Shown here: piece by piece, positions 44,963 through 57,129 of the stretch
Position numbering within the stretch: the first letter of the stretch is position 1
How the letters are laid out: each line of letters opens with the position of its first letter
Assembly (NCBI RefSeq): GCF_000277125.1
Contig: NC_016946.1
Location: 1,178,001 to 1,242,000, forward strand
Source: Mycobacterium intracellulare ATCC 13950
GTDB taxonomy: Bacteria > Actinomycetota > Actinomycetes > Mycobacteriales > Mycobacteriaceae
DNA length: 64,000 nucleotides
Reading direction: 5' to 3'
Made by a program: the position numbers and the translations under genes
Notes under the pieces: generated by a model
Seen by the model: only the letters and a program-made list of their open reading frames with translations
Database searches by the model: none
Told to the model about the DNA's origin: nothing

Positions 44963-47326
44963 GTGACCAGTTCGACCGGCAAGCTGCGCATCCCGCTCTC
45001 GGTCGGGGACGTCGCCAGGCGTGTGTTTTTGGGAAAGCCACTGATCACCGAGGACATCGCGTCGGAGAAGTTGTCCAATGGCGTTGCGCTGGGGGCGCTT
45101 TCGCCGGACGCGGTGTCATCGGTCGCCTACGGTCCCGAGCAGATCCTGATCGAACTGTTGCCGCACGCCGGGCTGGCGGCGTTCCTCCTGTTGCTTCCGA
45201 TCACCGGCGTCATCCTGCTCATCCTCGTGCTGGTGGCCGCCTCGTACCGGCAGGTGGTCATGGCCTACACCCGGGCCGGCGGCTCCTACATCGTGGCGCG
45301 CGACAACTTCGGGCCCCGCGTCGCTCAGATCGCCGCGGCGGCCCTGCTGATCGACTACGTGGTGACCGTCGCGGTGCAATCGGCGGCGGGGACGGTCGCG
45401 GTGGTCTCGGCGATCCCCGCGTTGGGTCCCTACAGCCTGGCGATCACGGTCGGCGTGGTGCTCATCATCTGCTACGCGAACCTGCGTGGATTGCGGGAAG
45501 CGGGAATGCCGTTCGCGGTGGCGACCTACTCGTTCATCGCCATGGTCGCGCTGACCATCCTGGTCGGAGTCGTCCGCGTAATCGGCGGGGGTTTACCGCT
45601 CTACGACCCGGCGCACACGGCAGGGGCCGTGTCGGTTCATCAGGGCAACGGGTTGGTGCTGGGCGCAACGATTCTGGTGTTGTTGCGCGCATTCGCCAAC
45701 GGGGGTTCGTCGCTGACCGGCGTCGAGGCCATCTCCAACACGGTCGACTACTTCCGAAAGCCCCAGGGCCGCAACGCCCGTCGGGTGCTCACGGCGATGG
45801 CCTGCATACTGGGCTTCCTGCTCGCCGGGGTCGCCTACCTGGCCCACGTCACCCACGCCACCCCGTATTTGACCGAATATCCATCGGTCTTGTCGCAGAT
45901 CGGTCGTGCCGTCTACGGCAACGGCGTGGTCGGTGACGTGTTCTACGTCCTGGTCCAGGCCTCGACGGCGGCCATCTTGTTCACCGGCGCGAACACCAGC
46001 TTCAACGGCTTCCCGGCCCTGGCCAGCTTCGTCGCCGAAGACCGTTTCCTGCCACGGCAGCTGACGAAACGCGGTCACCGCCTGGTGTTTTCGAACGGGA
46101 TCATCACGCTCACCACGCTGTCGGTGGCGCTGCTGGTGGTGACCGGCGGCTCGGTCAACGCGCTGGTTCCCTTCTACGCGATCGGCGTGTTCACCGGATT
46201 CTCGATGGCCGGCTACGGCATGACCAAACACCACTTGACGCATCGCGAGCCGGGATGGCGGCACCGGCTGGCGATCAACCTGTCCGCCGCGATCCTGTCG
46301 ACGATCGTGGTGGGCATCTTCGCGGTGGCGAAGTTCACCGAGGGCGCCTGGCTGGTGGTCGTCGTGTTCCCGCTGCTGGTGTTCGTCCTGACGCGGCTGA
46401 ACCGCGAATACCGCGCCGAGGCCGCCATTCTCGAGATGTTCCGCACCGATCGCCCGGAACTGGTGAAGTACGCGCGGCACAAGGTGCTGGTGTTCGTCGA
46501 CTCGGTCGACCTCGCGGTGATCGAAGCGTTGCGCTACGGCCGCGGACTGCGGGCCGACGAACTGGTTGCCGTGCACTTCATGGTCGACCCCGCCCACGCC
46601 ACGCAACTGCGAAACCGTTGGGACCACTTCGGTCTCGACACACCGCTGCGGATCGTGGACTGCCCCGACCGGCGGATCAGCAGGTCGGCGCAGCTGCTGG
46701 TCGCCAAGGCGCGCGACGAGCAACCGGACACCAACGTGACGGTCCTCCTGCCGCGCCGGACATTCGCACCACTGCTGGGGCGGCTGTTGCACGACCGGAC
46801 CGCGGACAAGGTCGCCCAGGCCGTCAGCCTCATCCCCGACGCCGCAGCGACGATCGTGCCCTATGACGTGGAATCGCGGATCAGGGAGGCCTACCCGGAC
46901 TCGTTCGAACAGCGCATCGCGCAGCAGATCGACAAGATCCAGGCCTGGGTCTCCCAGGACGAGGACGAGAAGGTCGAGGCCTACGAACACCCCGAACGGC
47001 CGTCGTCGGTGATCATGGTGGCCGGCCTGATCTCCGGGCAGCGCGCCACCATCGAAGGACGCGTCAGCGAGGTCGAAGACGTCGCCGAACGCGGGCGAAC
47101 CCGGCGAGAGATCGTCGTCGGGGACAGCAGCGGGGAGATCACCGTGACGTTCCGCCCCGGGCGCGGGGGCGCCGACATCCAGCCCGGTCAACTGTTGCGG
47201 ATCAGCGGCAAGGCCCGGCAGGCCGGCCAGCGTTCCCTGTCGATGGTCGATCCGACCTATCAGATCATCGAGGATCCGGCGAAGGAGGCCGAGTCCGGGG
47301 CCCCCGAACAAGCCGACCAGTCTTAG
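44963..47326 (+). CDS. APC-family permease with C-terminal OB-fold
   Basis: Membrane protein of 787 residues from GTG 44963 (GTAAGGA about 8 bases upstream); the frame is open to 44906. Residues about 60-500 form a 12-helix amino acid/polyamine/cation permease fold, with a soluble region of ~180 residues after it (KVLVFVDSVDLAVIEALRYGRG onward) that resembles a USP-like domain. The last ~100 residues look like an OB-fold: ATIEGRVSEVEDV, GEITVTFRPG, LLRISGKARQ. Mtb Rv2690c is a similar permease without this tail, and I recall a free-standing OB-fold protein Rv2694c near it and the Trk genes, so this is a natural fusion of those parts. Potassium or amino-acid transport is likely; the substrate is not known. 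Confidence 0.85.
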   Translation: MTSSTGKLRIPLSVGDVARRVFLGKPLITEDIASEKLSNGVALGALSPDAVSSVAYGPEQILIELLPHAGLAAFLLLLPITGVILLILVLVAASYRQVVMAYTRAGGSYIVARDNFGPRVAQIAAAALLIDYVVTVAVQSAAGTVAVVSAIPALGPYSLAITVGVVLIICYANLRGLREAGMPFAVATYSFIAMVALTILVGVVRVIGGGLPLYDPAHTAGAVSVHQGNGLVLGATILVLLRAFANGGSSLTGVEAISNTVDYFRKPQGRNARRVLTAMACILGFLLAGVAYLAHVTHATPYLTEYPSVLSQIGRAVYGNGVVGDVFYVLVQASTAAILFTGANTSFNGFPALASFVAEDRFLPRQLTKRGHRLVFSNGIITLTTLSVALLVVTGGSVNALVPFYAIGVFTGFSMAGYGMTKHHLTHREPGWRHRLAINLSAAILSTIVVGIFAVAKFTEGAWLVVVVFPLLVFVLTRLNREYRAEAAILEMFRTDRPELVKYARHKVLVFVDSVDLAVIEALRYGRGLRADELVAVHFMVDPAHATQLRNRWDHFGLDTPLRIVDCPDRRISRSAQLLVAKARDEQPDTNVTVLLPRRTFAPLLGRLLHDRTADKVAQAVSLIPDAAATIVPYDVESRIREAYPDSFEQRIAQQIDKIQAWVSQDEDEKVEAYEHPERPSSVIMVAGLISGQRATIEGRVSEVEDVAERGRTRREIVVGDSSGEITVTFRPGRGGADIQPGQLLRISGKARQAGQRSLSMVDPTYQIIEDPAKEAESGAPEQADQS

Positions 47327-47551
47327 CGTCAGTGTGAAACGCACTGCGCAGCAAGGTATTTCGAACTTTCTGTCCCGGCGCTCCCGCCCGCCGCGGCGGC
47401 CCCCTGGTGCCGCGGACGAAATTGTTTAATCCCGCTAACTGACGTGGCTCCGGTGGGTAAACTGACGCCTGCACAATTACGCCCGACCACGTGAGAAGCG
47501 ATGGTGCGCCCGATGCTCACGGGTGGTCGGGCGAGAAGAGGGGACTGCGCT

Positions 47552-50500
47552 TTGCGTGCCGCGAACGCCACACCGGTGGCCGTCATCGGGATGGCCTGCC
47601 GACTTCCCGGGGGGATCGATTCCCCGCAGGGCCTTTGGGAAGCGTTGCTGCGCGGTGACGATTTCGTCGGCGAGATCCCCGCGGACCGGTGGGACGCGGA
47701 CCTGTACTACGACCCCGAGCCCGGTGTGCCCGGCCGCTCGGTGACCCGGTGGGGGGCGTTCCTCGACGACGTCGGGGGCTTCGACTGCGACTTCTTCGGG
47801 ATGACCGAGCGTGAGGCCATCGCGGTCGACCCGCAACACCGCCTGCTGCTGGAAACGTCGTGGGATGCCGTCGAGCACGCCGGCCTCGCCCCCGGGTCCC
47901 TGGCCCAGACGCAGACCGGCGTGTTCGTCGGCCTGACACACGGCGACTACGAACTCCTGTCCGCCGATTGCGGCGCCGCCGAAGGACCATACGGGTTCAC
48001 CGGCACCAGCAACAGCTTCGCGTCCGGACGGGTCGCCTACGCGCTGGGGTTGCACGGTCCGGCGGTCACGGTGGACACGGCGTGCTCGTCGGGGTTGATG
48101 GCCGTCCACCAGGCGTGCGGCAGCCTGGCCGCCGGCGAAAGTGACCTCGCCCTGGCCGGTGGCGTGGTGGTGACCCTGGAACCACGCAAGTCCGTTTCGG
48201 GTTCGCTGCAAGGCATGCTCTCCCCGACCGGCCGTTGCCACGCCTTCGACGTGCGGGCCGACGGCTTCGTCTCCGGCGAGGGCTGCGTCATGCTGCTACT
48301 CAAGCCGCTCGACGATGCGCAACGCGACGGCGACCGCATCCTGGCGGTGCTGCGCGGCACGGCCGCCAACCAGGACGGCCGCACCGTGAACATCGCGGCG
48401 CCCTCGGAAACGGCCCAGGTCGCCGTTTACCGAAAGGCGTTGGGCGTGGCGGACATCGACCCGAGGACAATCGGCTACGTCGAGGCGCACGGCACCGGCA
48501 CCCCGGTCGGCGACCCGATCGAGTTCTCCAGCCTGGCAGCCGTGTACGGAACCGACGGGCCCTGTGTGCTGGGGTCGGTGAAGACCAACTTCGGCCACAT
48601 GCAGTCGACGTCCGGGCCACTGGGGTTGATGAAGGCGATTCTCGCGCTGCAGCACGGCGTGGTGCCGCGGAATCTGCACTTCACCCGGCTTCCCGATGAG
48701 ATGGCCCGGATCGAGACGGACCTGTTTGTGCCGCAGTCGAATACGCCGTGGCCCACCGGCTCCGCTCACCCGCGCCGCGCCGCGGTGTCGTCCTATGGAA
48801 TGTCGGGCACCAACGTGCACGCCATCGTGGAGCAGGCGCCGGCAGACGCCCCCGCGCGGGCACCCGATGGTCCGGACACGCCCGGACCCGTTGGGCCACA
48901 ACTATTTCCGTTGTCGTCCACCTCGGCCGAGCAGTTGCGTGTCACGGCCGCCCGGCTCGCGAGTTGGGTCGACGAGCAGCGCAGCGCCGGCCCCGACCGC
49001 GACACCGGCGCCGCCCTGTGGGATCTGGGCTACACGCTATCGCGCCGCCGCGCGCACCGACCGGTACGGACGGTGGTGTGCGCGAACACCTTTGACGAGT
49101 TGAGCGCGAGGCTACGCGCAGTCTCCGACAACGATTTTCCGTACGAGCCGGCCGTGGGCCACGACGACCGCGGACCGGTGTGGGTGTTCTCCGGGCAGGG
49201 TTCGCAATGGCCGCGGATGGGCGTCGAACTGCTGGCCACCGAACCGGTGTTCGCCTCCACGATCGCCGCCATCGAGCCGTTGATCGCCGGCGAATCTGGG
49301 TTTTCGGTCACCCAGGCCATGACGGCGCCGCAGACGGTGACCGGCATCGACAGGGTCCAGCCGACGATCTTCGCCATGCAGGTCGCGCTCGCCGAGACGA
49401 TGAAGTCCTACGGGGTGCGCCCCGGTGCCGTCATCGGCCATTCGCTCGGCGAAGCCGCGGCGGCCGTGGTCGCCGGCGGGTTATCGCTCGACGACGGCGT
49501 CAAGGTGATCTGCCGCCGCTCGCGGCTGATGGGGCGGGTCGCCGGCAGCGGCGCCATGGCATCGGTGGAACTGCCGGGCCAGCAAGTCCTTTCGGAACTG
49601 TCCATCCGCGGAATCTCCGACGTCGTGCTCTCGGTGGTCGCCTCGCCGACGTCGACCGTCGTCGGCGGCGAGGCCCAGGCCATCCGCGACCTGGTCGCGG
49701 CATGGCAGGAGCAGGATGTGCTGGCACGCGAGGTGGCGGTGGACGTCGCCTCGCATTCACCGCAGGTGGAGCCGATCCTCGACGAGCTGGTCGAGGCGCT
49801 CGCGGACCTGCGGCCGGCGGCCCCCGAGGTCGCGTACTACTCCGCCACCCTGTGGGACCCACGCGAACGGCCGTCCTTCAGCGCCGGCTACTGGGCCGAA
49901 AACCTGAGGCACACCGTGCGATTCGCGGCCGCCGTGCAAGCCGCCCTCAAAGACGGCTTCCGCGTCTTCGCTGAGCTGTCGCCGCATCCGCTGCTCACCC
50001 ACGCTGTCGAGCAGAACGCCGCCAGCCTGGACATGCCCATCGCCGCGCTCGCGGCCATGCGCAGAAGCGAGCCGGAGGCACCACCCGCTTGCGGGGGACA
50101 GCTCCCAGTTGGCTTGCGCGGTTTGGTCGCCGACGTGCACAGCGCCGGCGCGCTGGTGGACTTCTCCGTCCAATACCCCAGTGGGCGTTTGGTGGACGCA
50201 CCGCTGCCGACGTGGACGCATCGCCGGCTGTTGCTGAGCCGCGAGTCGGTGGAGCGGGCGCACGGAGCCTCGCTGCGGGCCGTCCACCCGCTGCTCGGTG
50301 CGCACGTGCATCTGCGCGAGGAGCCCGAGCGCCACGTGTGGCAAGGGGAGGTCGGCACCGACGCCCACCCGTGGCTCGCCGACCACCAAATCCACGGAGT
50401 GGCAGCGTTTCCCGGCGCTGCCTACTGCGAAATGGCGCTCGCGGCCGCCGCCGCGGCGCTCGGCGAACGCGCCGAGGTGCGCGACGTCACGTTCGAGCGG

Positions 50501-53500
50501 ACGCTGTTGCTGGCCGACCACACGTGGGCTTCTTCAACCGCCACGATCTCCGCGCCCGGGGCCCTCGACTTCACGGTGGACACGCACGAAGAAGGCGAAC
50601 GCCTCCGCCGCGCCACCGCCGTCCTGCGCGTCGCCGCCGACGATGCGGGACCCGAGCCGCCCCCACACGACCTGGACACGCTGATCGCCAATCACCCGAC
50701 CCGCATGGAGGGCGCCGAGTTGCGGAAGGCCTTCGACGCCATCGGCATTCAGTACGGGCCCGCGTTCTCGGGTCTGTCCGCGGTGCTGGTCGGCGACGCG
50801 GACACCACGACGGTGCTCGCGGAAGTCGCGCTGCCGGGGGCGATCCGCTCGCAGCAGTCGGCCTACTGCTCGCACCCGGCGCTGCTCGACGCCTGCTTCC
50901 AGTCCGTGGTCGTCGCACCGGAGGTGCAACAGGCCGGCGACGGCGCTCTGCTGTTGCCGGTGGGGGTGCGCCGGCTGCGCAACCACCACTCGACGCGCAA
51001 CGCGCAATACTGCCTCACCCGGGTCACCTCCTCGCGCCCCGGCGAGTGCGAGGCCGACATCGACGTGCTGGACCAATCCGGGACGGTGCTGCTGACCGTC
51101 GAGGGGCTACGGCTGGCCGGCGGCACGTCGGAACGCGAACACGCCCACCGGCTGCTCAACGAGCGGTTGTTGACCATCGAATGGGAGCCCCGCGAACTGC
51201 CCGAGCCGGCGCACAGCGAGCGCGGATCCTGGCTGCTGCTCAGCACGTCCGACGCCGCCGAAGGCCACGACCGCCTGGCCGCACAACTCGCCGAAGCCCT
51301 GAATACCGATGGGGCGCAATGCGCGACGGCACCCGTCGGATCGGTGGACACCGCACAGTTGCGTTCGCTGCTGACCGGTGGCGGCCGGACCGCCCCCGAC
51401 GGCCACGGGCCCCTCAAGGGGCTGGCCCGCGTCGTCGTGGTGACCGCGGCCCCCGGCGACCACCCGGACGACCCCCAGGGCCGCCGGCGCGGCCGCGACT
51501 ACGTGTCGCACCTGGTGACCATCGCCCGCGAACTCTCGGATCTTCCCGGGGAATCGCCGCGGTTGTTCGTGGTGACCCGTAACGCGGCGAGCGTCACAGC
51601 CGGCGACGCGCCGAACCTGGCGCAGGGCGGCCTGCGCGGACTGATGCGGGTGATCGATTCGGAGCACCCGCATCTGAGCGCCACCCAGATCGACGTCGAC
51701 GACGCCACCGGCCCGGAAAAGCTTGTGCTGCAACTGAAGAGCGGCTCCGAAGAGGACGAGACCGCCTGGCGCGACGGTCACTGGTACACCGCCCGGCTGC
51801 GGCCCGGTCCGCTGCGTGCGGCCGAACGGCGCACCACCGTCGTCGACCACGAGCGTGACGGCATGCGGCTAGAGATCCGCACCCCCGGCGACCTGGAATC
51901 GCTGGAATTCACCGCGTTCGACCGGGTTCCGCCCGGACCCGGCGAGATCGAGGTGGCGGTCACCTCGTCGACCATCAACTTCGCCGACGTGCTCGTGGCG
52001 TTCGGGCGCTATCCGACGTTCGAGGGCTACCGGCAGCAATTGGGCGGCGACTTCGCCGGCGTGGTCACCGCCGTCGGGCCGGGCGTCACCGAGCACGAGG
52101 TCGGCGACCGCGTCGGCGGGGTGTCCCGGCACGGCTGCTGGGGCACCTTCGTCATCGCCGACGCGCGGCACGCGGTGACACTGCCCGCCGGGGTGCCGCT
52201 GGAAGACGCCGCCGCGGTGGCGACCGCGTCGGCGACCGCGTGGTACGGCCTGCACGACCTGGCCCGGATCGCCCCGACGGACAAGGTGCTGATCCACTCC
52301 GGCACCGGCGGCGTCGGGCAGGCGGCCATCGCGATCGCCCGGGCCGTCGGTTGTGAGATCTTCGCGACCGCGGGCAGCCCGCAGCGGCGAGAACTGTTGC
52401 GCACCATGGGCATCGAACACGTCTACGACTCGCGCAGCACGGAATTCGCCGACCAGATTCGCCGCGACACCGACGGATACGGGGTCGACGTGGTGCTCAA
52501 TTCGCTGCCCGGCGCCGCGCAGCGGGCGGGCATCGAACTGCTGGCCTTGGGTGGCCGCTTCATCGAACTGGGCAAGCGCGACATCTACGGCGACAGCCGT
52601 CTGGGGCTGTTCCCGTTCCGCCGCAACCTCTCGCTGTTCGCCGTCGACCTGGCGCTGCTGACCGTCAGCCACCCGCACACCGTTCGGCGCCTGCTGACCA
52701 CGGTGTACCAGCGCACCGCGGCGGGCAAGTTGCCGTTGCCGCGCTGCACCCGCTATCCGATCCACGACGCCGCCGCCGCGGTGCGCCTGGTCGCCTCCGC
52801 CGGGCACACCGGCAAGGTGGTGCTCGACGTGCCGCGCGCGGGCACCAGCGTGGCGACGGTGCCCCCGGAAAAGGTCCGGCCGTTCCGCGCCGACGGCGCC
52901 TACATCATCACGGGCGGGATCGGTGGCCTGGGCCTGTTCCTGGCCGGGAAGATGGCTTCGCGTGGCGGCGCGGCGGGCTGCGGCCGGATCGTGCTCAACT
53001 CCCGCTCGCAACCCAACGAGCAAGCGCGCCAAGCCATCGAGCGCCTCCGCGCCGCCGGGGCCGATGTCGTGGTGGAGTGCGGTGACATCGCCGAGCCGCG
53101 GACCGCCGAACGGCTGGTGGCGTGCGCGACGGCCACCGGGCTACCGGTGCGGGGGGTGCTGCATGCGGCGGCCGTCGTCGAGGACGCCACGCTGGCGAAC
53201 GTCACCGATGAACTCATCGACCGGTGCTGGGCGCCAAAGGTGCACGGCGCGTGGAACCTTCATCAAGCGACCGCCTGCGAACCGCTGGATTGGTTCTGTT
53301 CCTTCTCGTCAGCCGCCGCGCTGGTGGGTTCGCCGGGGCAGGGCGCCTACGCCGCGGCCAACAGCTGGCTGGACGCGTTCGCCTATTGGCGCCGCGCTCA
53401 GGGCCTGCCGACCACCGCGATCGCGTGGGGGGCATGGTCAGAGGTCGGCCGCGCGACGTCCCTCGCCGACGGCGCCGGCATGGCGGTCAAGCCGGCCGAG

Positions 53501-53938
53501 GGTTTTCGCGCATTCGAGACGCTGCTGCGCTACGACCGCCCCTACTCGGGCTACGCGCCGATCATGGGCACGCCGTGGCTGACCTCTTTCGCGCAACGCA
53601 GCCGCTTCGCCGAGGCGTTCGGGTCGGTGGGGCAGGGCAATCCGGACACGGGCAAGTTCCTCGCCGAGCTGCAGGCGTTGCCGCGCGAGGAATGGCCGTC
53701 GGCGATCCGAAGGCTGGTATCCGGCCAAATCAGCCTCTTGCTGCGGCGCACAATCGATCCGGATCGCCCGCTATCCGACTATGGCCTGGATTCGCTGGGA
53801 AATCTGGAGCTGCGGACCCGCATCGAAACCGAGACGGGCGTGCGCATCAGCCCCACCAAGATCACCACCGTCCGCGGTTTGGCGGACCACCTGTGCGACG
53901 AGCTGGCCGGGTTGGAAGCGGCGCCGTCGGCGTCCTGA
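47552..53938 (+). CDS. Mas-like reducing type I polyketide synthase
   Basis: Single-module iterative PKS of about 2128 residues with KS-AT-DH-ER-KR-ACP order. KS Cys178 (VDTACSSG); AT Ser631 (GHSLGEAA) with a VASH motif near 735, which predicts methylmalonyl-CoA; DH His945 (HxxxGxxxxP as [10 protein letters not shown]); ER nucleotide motif [10 protein letters not shown] near 1585; [10 protein letters not shown] near 1787; ACP Ser2081 (GLDSLG). It should make multimethyl-branched fatty acids like Mas/Pks2/Pks3-4. TTG 47552 is chosen because AGAAGAGGGG precedes it by 8 bases and the family begins there; ATG 47501 is an in-frame alternative adding 17 residues. It corresponds by position to Rv1180/Rv1181 but no papA or mmpL follows. 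Confidence 0.93.
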   Translation: MRAANATPVAVIGMACRLPGGIDSPQGLWEALLRGDDFVGEIPADRWDADLYYDPEPGVPGRSVTRWGAFLDDVGGFDCDFFGMTEREAIAVDPQHRLLLETSWDAVEHAGLAPGSLAQTQTGVFVGLTHGDYELLSADCGAAEGPYGFTGTSNSFASGRVAYALGLHGPAVTVDTACSSGLMAVHQACGSLAAGESDLALAGGVVVTLEPRKSVSGSLQGMLSPTGRCHAFDVRADGFVSGEGCVMLLLKPLDDAQRDGDRILAVLRGTAANQDGRTVNIAAPSETAQVAVYRKALGVADIDPRTIGYVEAHGTGTPVGDPIEFSSLAAVYGTDGPCVLGSVKTNFGHMQSTSGPLGLMKAILALQHGVVPRNLHFTRLPDEMARIETDLFVPQSNTPWPTGSAHPRRAAVSSYGMSGTNVHAIVEQAPADAPARAPDGPDTPGPVGPQLFPLSSTSAEQLRVTAARLASWVDEQRSAGPDRDTGAALWDLGYTLSRRRAHRPVRTVVCANTFDELSARLRAVSDNDFPYEPAVGHDDRGPVWVFSGQGSQWPRMGVELLATEPVFASTIAAIEPLIAGESGFSVTQAMTAPQTVTGIDRVQPTIFAMQVALAETMKSYGVRPGAVIGHSLGEAAAAVVAGGLSLDDGVKVICRRSRLMGRVAGSGAMASVELPGQQVLSELSIRGISDVVLSVVASPTSTVVGGEAQAIRDLVAAWQEQDVLAREVAVDVASHSPQVEPILDELVEALADLRPAAPEVAYYSATLWDPRERPSFSAGYWAENLRHTVRFAAAVQAALKDGFRVFAELSPHPLLTHAVEQNAASLDMPIAALAAMRRSEPEAPPACGGQLPVGLRGLVADVHSAGALVDFSVQYPSGRLVDAPLPTWTHRRLLLSRESVERAHGASLRAVHPLLGAHVHLREEPERHVWQGEVGTDAHPWLADHQIHGVAAFPGAAYCEMALAAAAAALGERAEVRDVTFERTLLLADHTWASSTATISAPGALDFTVDTHEEGERLRRATAVLRVAADDAGPEPPPHDLDTLIANHPTRMEGAELRKAFDAIGIQYGPAFSGLSAVLVGDADTTTVLAEVALPGAIRSQQSAYCSHPALLDACFQSVVVAPEVQQAGDGALLLPVGVRRLRNHHSTRNAQYCLTRVTSSRPGECEADIDVLDQSGTVLLTVEGLRLAGGTSEREHAHRLLNERLLTIEWEPRELPEPAHSERGSWLLLSTSDAAEGHDRLAAQLAEALNTDGAQCATAPVGSVDTAQLRSLLTGGGRTAPDGHGPLKGLARVVVVTAAPGDHPDDPQGRRRGRDYVSHLVTIARELSDLPGESPRLFVVTRNAASVTAGDAPNLAQGGLRGLMRVIDSEHPHLSATQIDVDDATGPEKLVLQLKSGSEEDETAWRDGHWYTARLRPGPLRAAERRTTVVDHERDGMRLEIRTPGDLESLEFTAFDRVPPGPGEIEVAVTSSTINFADVLVAFGRYPTFEGYRQQLGGDFAGVVTAVGPGVTEHEVGDRVGGVSRHGCWGTFVIADARHAVTLPAGVPLEDAAAVATASATAWYGLHDLARIAPTDKVLIHSGTGGVGQAAIAIARAVGCEIFATAGSPQRRELLRTMGIEHVYDSRSTEFADQIRRDTDGYGVDVVLNSLPGAAQRAGIELLALGGRFIELGKRDIYGDSRLGLFPFRRNLSLFAVDLALLTVSHPHTVRRLLTTVYQRTAAGKLPLPRCTRYPIHDAAAAVRLVASAGHTGKVVLDVPRAGTSVATVPPEKVRPFRADGAYIITGGIGGLGLFLAGKMASRGGAAGCGRIVLNSRSQPNEQARQAIERLRAAGADVVVECGDIAEPRTAERLVACATATGLPVRGVLHAAAVVEDATLANVTDELIDRCWAPKVHGAWNLHQATACEPLDWFCSFSSAAALVGSPGQGAYAAANSWLDAFAYWRRAQGLPTTAIAWGAWSEVGRATSLADGAGMAVKPAEGFRAFETLLRYDRPYSGYAPIMGTPWLTSFAQRSRFAEAFGSVGQGNPDTGKFLAELQALPREEWPSAIRRLVSGQISLLLRRTIDPDRPLSDYGLDSLGNLELRTRIETETGVRISPTKITTVRGLADHLCDELAGLEAAPSAS

Positions 53939-53950
53939 CTCGCGGTGTCG

Positions 53951-55108
53951 CTACCCGCCGTACGCCGGGCGCGGCATCTTGAAGATGCGACGTCCGTTGC
54001 GTAACACCGGGACACCGGCCTGCCCCGCGGTGCGCGTCGCGGGCAGGGGTCCCGGGACGTTGGAAGGGTCCGCCGCGGACGCCGACGCTGCTCGAAACAT
54101 GGTGTCCGGCAACGGTTTGAGTGCGATACCGGCGGTGGGCGCGGGATTCGCGACCGTCCAGGTCTGCGGGACGGACAGCTTGCCCACCAGTGCCGCCCGG
54201 CCCAGGCCACCCAGCACGGGACCGCGGACGCCCGCGACTTGCGGCACCGCGGGCGCGGGGATGTCCGGCACGATGGGCACCCCGCCCTCGGCGGCCTTGG
54301 CGGCCTGGATATCGGAAAGGTCTAGCCCGTAACCCAATTGCCCCCATCCCAGCAGTGTGCGGGCCCCGGCCAGAAACGTCTGTCCCGGTGTGGTGATGAG
54401 TGTGTTGAAGTCGTCGACCGAACCGATAAGGGACAGACCGGATCCGGCCGCCGGCGCCTCGCCAAGGCCGGCCGAGGAAGCGTTCGTGACCACGCCCGAC
54501 GCCAGCGCCGCGCGGGCCTGACCCGCGGCCGTGCCCACGGCTTCGTTGACCGCGGCGGCCTGGGCCGATTGGTCGTGCGCATTCGTGGTGCGGGGCGGCT
54601 CGGTGAACGGCGTGAAAACGGTGGCTGCCGACGACGTTGCGGCGTAGCCGTACATGGCGGTGGCATCCTGCGCCCACATCTCGGCGTAGGCGGTCTCGGT
54701 GGCCGCGATCGCCGCGGCGTTCTGTCCGAAGAAGTTGGTCGCGATCAGGGTGAGGAGCGCAAATCGGTTGGCGGCCACCACATGTGGCGGCACCGTTGCG
54801 GCGAAGGCCGCCTCATAGGCGGCGGCGGCTGCGCGTGCCTGCGCGGCGGTCTGGCCGGCCTGGGCCGCCGTGGTGGACGCCCACGCCACATACGGTTCGA
54901 CCGCGGCGGCCATTGCCGTGGCAGCATCGCCGGACCACGCGCGTCCACGCAGTTCCGAAAGCGTGGCGGAGTAGCCGGCGGCGTGGGACTCCAGTTGCGC
55001 CGCCAGCGCGTCCCACGCCGAGGCGGCGGCCGACATCGGGGCCGAGCCCGGTCCGGCATACATTCTGGCCGAGTTGATCTCGGGCGGCAGCGCCCCGAAA
55101 TCAAGCAT
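53951..55108 (-). CDS. PPE family protein, SVP subgroup (copy 1)
   Basis: PPE protein of 385 residues. It has an N-terminal PPE domain (residues 1-175) beginning [13 protein letters not shown], with the WSG turn (GRAWSGDAA), and the C-terminal subgroup motif GxxSVPxxW seen as GKLSVPQTW near residue 310. It ends in [10 protein letters not shown], almost the same as its neighbour. Such proteins are ESX-secreted and act at the cell surface, often with a PE partner; none is adjacent. ATG 55108 is used; the frame is open to 56143 antisense to the next PPE gene, which is a shadow. It is the downstream copy of a tandem pair with 74 bases between them. Confidence 0.93.
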   Translation of the reverse strand: MLDFGALPPEINSARMYAGPGSAPMSAAASAWDALAAQLESHAAGYSATLSELRGRAWSGDAATAMAAAVEPYVAWASTTAAQAGQTAAQARAAAAAYEAAFAATVPPHVVAANRFALLTLIATNFFGQNAAAIAATETAYAEMWAQDATAMYGYAATSSAATVFTPFTEPPRTTNAHDQSAQAAAVNEAVGTAAGQARAALASGVVTNASSAGLGEAPAAGSGLSLIGSVDDFNTLITTPGQTFLAGARTLLGWGQLGYGLDLSDIQAAKAAEGGVPIVPDIPAPAVPQVAGVRGPVLGGLGRAALVGKLSVPQTWTVANPAPTAGIALKPLPDTMFRAASASAADPSNVPGPLPATRTAGQAGVPVLRNGRRIFKMPRPAYGG

Positions 55109-55182
55109 CGGCGATCCTTTCTGAACAAGCGCACACGCGGTCGCTGCAGGTCCATGCCTGCACTGAAGAGTGGAAGTGGCGG

Positions 55183-56367
55183 CTATCCGCCCGCGGAAGG
55201 ACGCGGCATCTTGAATTGGCGTGGGGCCACCCGCAAGACGTTGTTGACCGAGGGCCGCGACAGCAGCGCCGAGGATGCCCCCGCACCCGCCGCCGGAGCC
55301 CCGCCCCACATATTGGTCGCCGGCCCTTCGTGCCATGACGGCCCACCGTCGAGCTCGGCATCCGACAGCCAATGCGACTCGGCGACGGTGGCGATCGTCG
55401 GGTTCGTCGCCGCCCAGCTCTGCGGGACCGACAGCCGCCCCACCGCGCTCGCGCTGCCCGTGCTCGCGAGGGTCGGCCCGGCGACGCCCGCCGTGCCGGT
55501 CGAGACACTCGCCGCCGCGGCGGGGGCGGCGGCTTTGGCGGCTTCGCTCGCCGCCTGCAGGTTGGCGCGGAAGGCCCCGGTGCCGAAGGTGCCCGCCGAC
55601 GTGACGGTGCGGCTCATGGCGTCGCCGAGATTCACCGGCGCCGTCAGCGTGTTGAAATCGTCGACGGCGTCGAGGGCGGAGCCTGTCGAAGTGCCGCCAG
55701 AAGGTGGCGTTTCGGAGAGGTTTTGCAACTTCTGCGGCACGGTCGACATCGTCCGGGACAACGCGGCATGAGATTGCGACGCGGCCGAGCCGTTCGTGGC
55801 CTGGGCGACCGCGGCGGCTTGCCCGGGCTGGCCGTCGGCGTTGGTGGTCCGCGGAGGCTCGTGGAACTGCGTCAGCGTCGTCGCGCCCGACGACGAGGCG
55901 GCGTAGCCGTACATGGCGGCGGCATCCTGGGCCCACATCTGTTCGTAGGCGCCCTCGGTCGCCCCGATCATCGCGGTGTTCTGTCCCAGGAGGTTGCTCG
56001 CGACCAGTTGCGCCAGGAGGGTGCGGTTGGCCGTGACCAGCGCGGGCGGCACCGTCGCGCCGAAGGCCGCCTCGTAGGCGGCCGCCGCGGCCCGCGCCTG
56101 GCTGGCCGCCTGTTCGGCCTGGGCCCCCGCGGTCGCCAGCCATGCCACGTACGGGGCCGCCGCGGTGGCCATCGCGGCCGAGGCGCTGCCGGTCCAGCTC
56201 TCACCTTCCAGCTGGGCGATCACCGCGGAGTACCCGCGCGACGCGGTCTCCAGCCCGTTGGCCAGCACGTCCCAGGCGGCCGCCGCGGCGACCATCGGCG
56301 CCGAGCCGGGGCCGGCATACATTCTGGTCGAGTTGATTTCTGGTGGCAGGGCCCCGAAATCGAGCAT
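55183..56367 (-). CDS. PPE family protein, SVP subgroup (copy 2)
   Basis: PPE protein of 394 residues, paralogous to the copy at 53951 over the first 180 residues (identical [13 protein letters not shown] start, WTG turn, PPRTTNA block). The C-terminus has GRLSVPQSW near residue 320 and ends [10 protein letters not shown]. It lies upstream of the other copy, so a promoter in 56368-56700 probably serves both. It was most likely created by tandem duplication, with divergence concentrated in the central and C-terminal parts. It is divergent from the sulfate-activation operon. ATG 56367 is the family start; the in-frame upstream codon at 56403 adds 12 residues. Confidence 0.93.
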   Translation of the reverse strand: MLDFGALPPEINSTRMYAGPGSAPMVAAAAAWDVLANGLETASRGYSAVIAQLEGESWTGSASAAMATAAAPYVAWLATAGAQAEQAASQARAAAAAYEAAFGATVPPALVTANRTLLAQLVASNLLGQNTAMIGATEGAYEQMWAQDAAAMYGYAASSSGATTLTQFHEPPRTTNADGQPGQAAAVAQATNGSAASQSHAALSRTMSTVPQKLQNLSETPPSGGTSTGSALDAVDDFNTLTAPVNLGDAMSRTVTSAGTFGTGAFRANLQAASEAAKAAAPAAAASVSTGTAGVAGPTLASTGSASAVGRLSVPQSWAATNPTIATVAESHWLSDAELDGGPSWHEGPATNMWGGAPAAGAGASSALLSRPSVNNVLRVAPRQFKMPRPSAGG

Positions 56368-57129
56368 TGGTACTTCCTCTTCGTCGGTCGGCCCCGGGAG
56401 CATTCCGCCACCAGGCGGTAGAGCCGACCGGCGGTGAACCCGGGACCGTCGCTAGCTCTCGCGGGCGACGACGGCCTCGTGCGTTGCGGCCCAGGCGCGT
56501 CGACAAGCAGGCAATGGCAAGCGAGTCAAGGGACTTGATCATCGGAATGTTAAATGAAATTTACTTGGTGTTTACGGCCGCCCCGGCGTCGCCTCGTCTG
56601 CTGCAAATTTGCCGGCGACGTTGCGGCATGTTCGCCGGATTGTCGACGATCGAGGCTCACGCGCGGTTATGACGGGCTTGCGCGTCTGGCGTCCTGGCCC
56701 TTTGGCGCCCGGGGCGGCGCGAAAGCAAATTTTTCTCTGCTTGAGTAAAACCCAACGACCCGCATTCGACGGCCAGAACCGGTTGACGCACAAGCGATCG
56801 ACAGCCGGGGTCACCAGCGGGCCGAGTGTCGACGCGCTCGTCAGTTAATTGCGTCCCCGGGCCGGTGTTATAGCAAACACGGGTCGCCTCCCGCGTCACG
56901 GCGAAGACCGCGCCGGCCGGCGTCGCTCGACCCCTGGGGATTTCGTTTGCTGGCCGAACCCCGTGCGGGGACCGCGGGGGCGCGATCCCCGCCGCCAAAA
57001 ACTCCGTAAGTTGACCATCTTTACTTGTAGGCTGGTTCTGATCGGGTTTGGTTGATAAGCAATATGGTGAAGGTGTGTGGCGGCGGCGCCGTAGCTGCGC
57101 ATCGACTTCGTTGCGAACAGGATCGAGAA
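56368..57129. promoter_or_regulatory. 762-base divergent intergenic region, PPE pair / cysC
   Basis: No supportable gene is seen. The region contains AT-rich patches near 56535-56575 and 56720-56760, unusual against the surrounding GC, which probably include the minus-strand promoter for the PPE pair. Near 57011 a TTGACC lies about 115 bases before cysC but without a convincing -10. No sulfate-responsive element is identifiable by eye. Confidence 0.4.

Noticed and set aside
53951..56143. 730-codon frame that would fuse copy 1 PPE to an upstream extension
   Set aside because: The first part is out of frame with the copy 2 PPE gene and overlaps it; the family start [10 protein letters not shown] at 55108 is clear.
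56343..56848. Several 60-110 residue ORFs between the PPE pair and cysC
   Set aside because: None has a ribosome-binding site or recognisable domain, and frames overlap each other on both strands.
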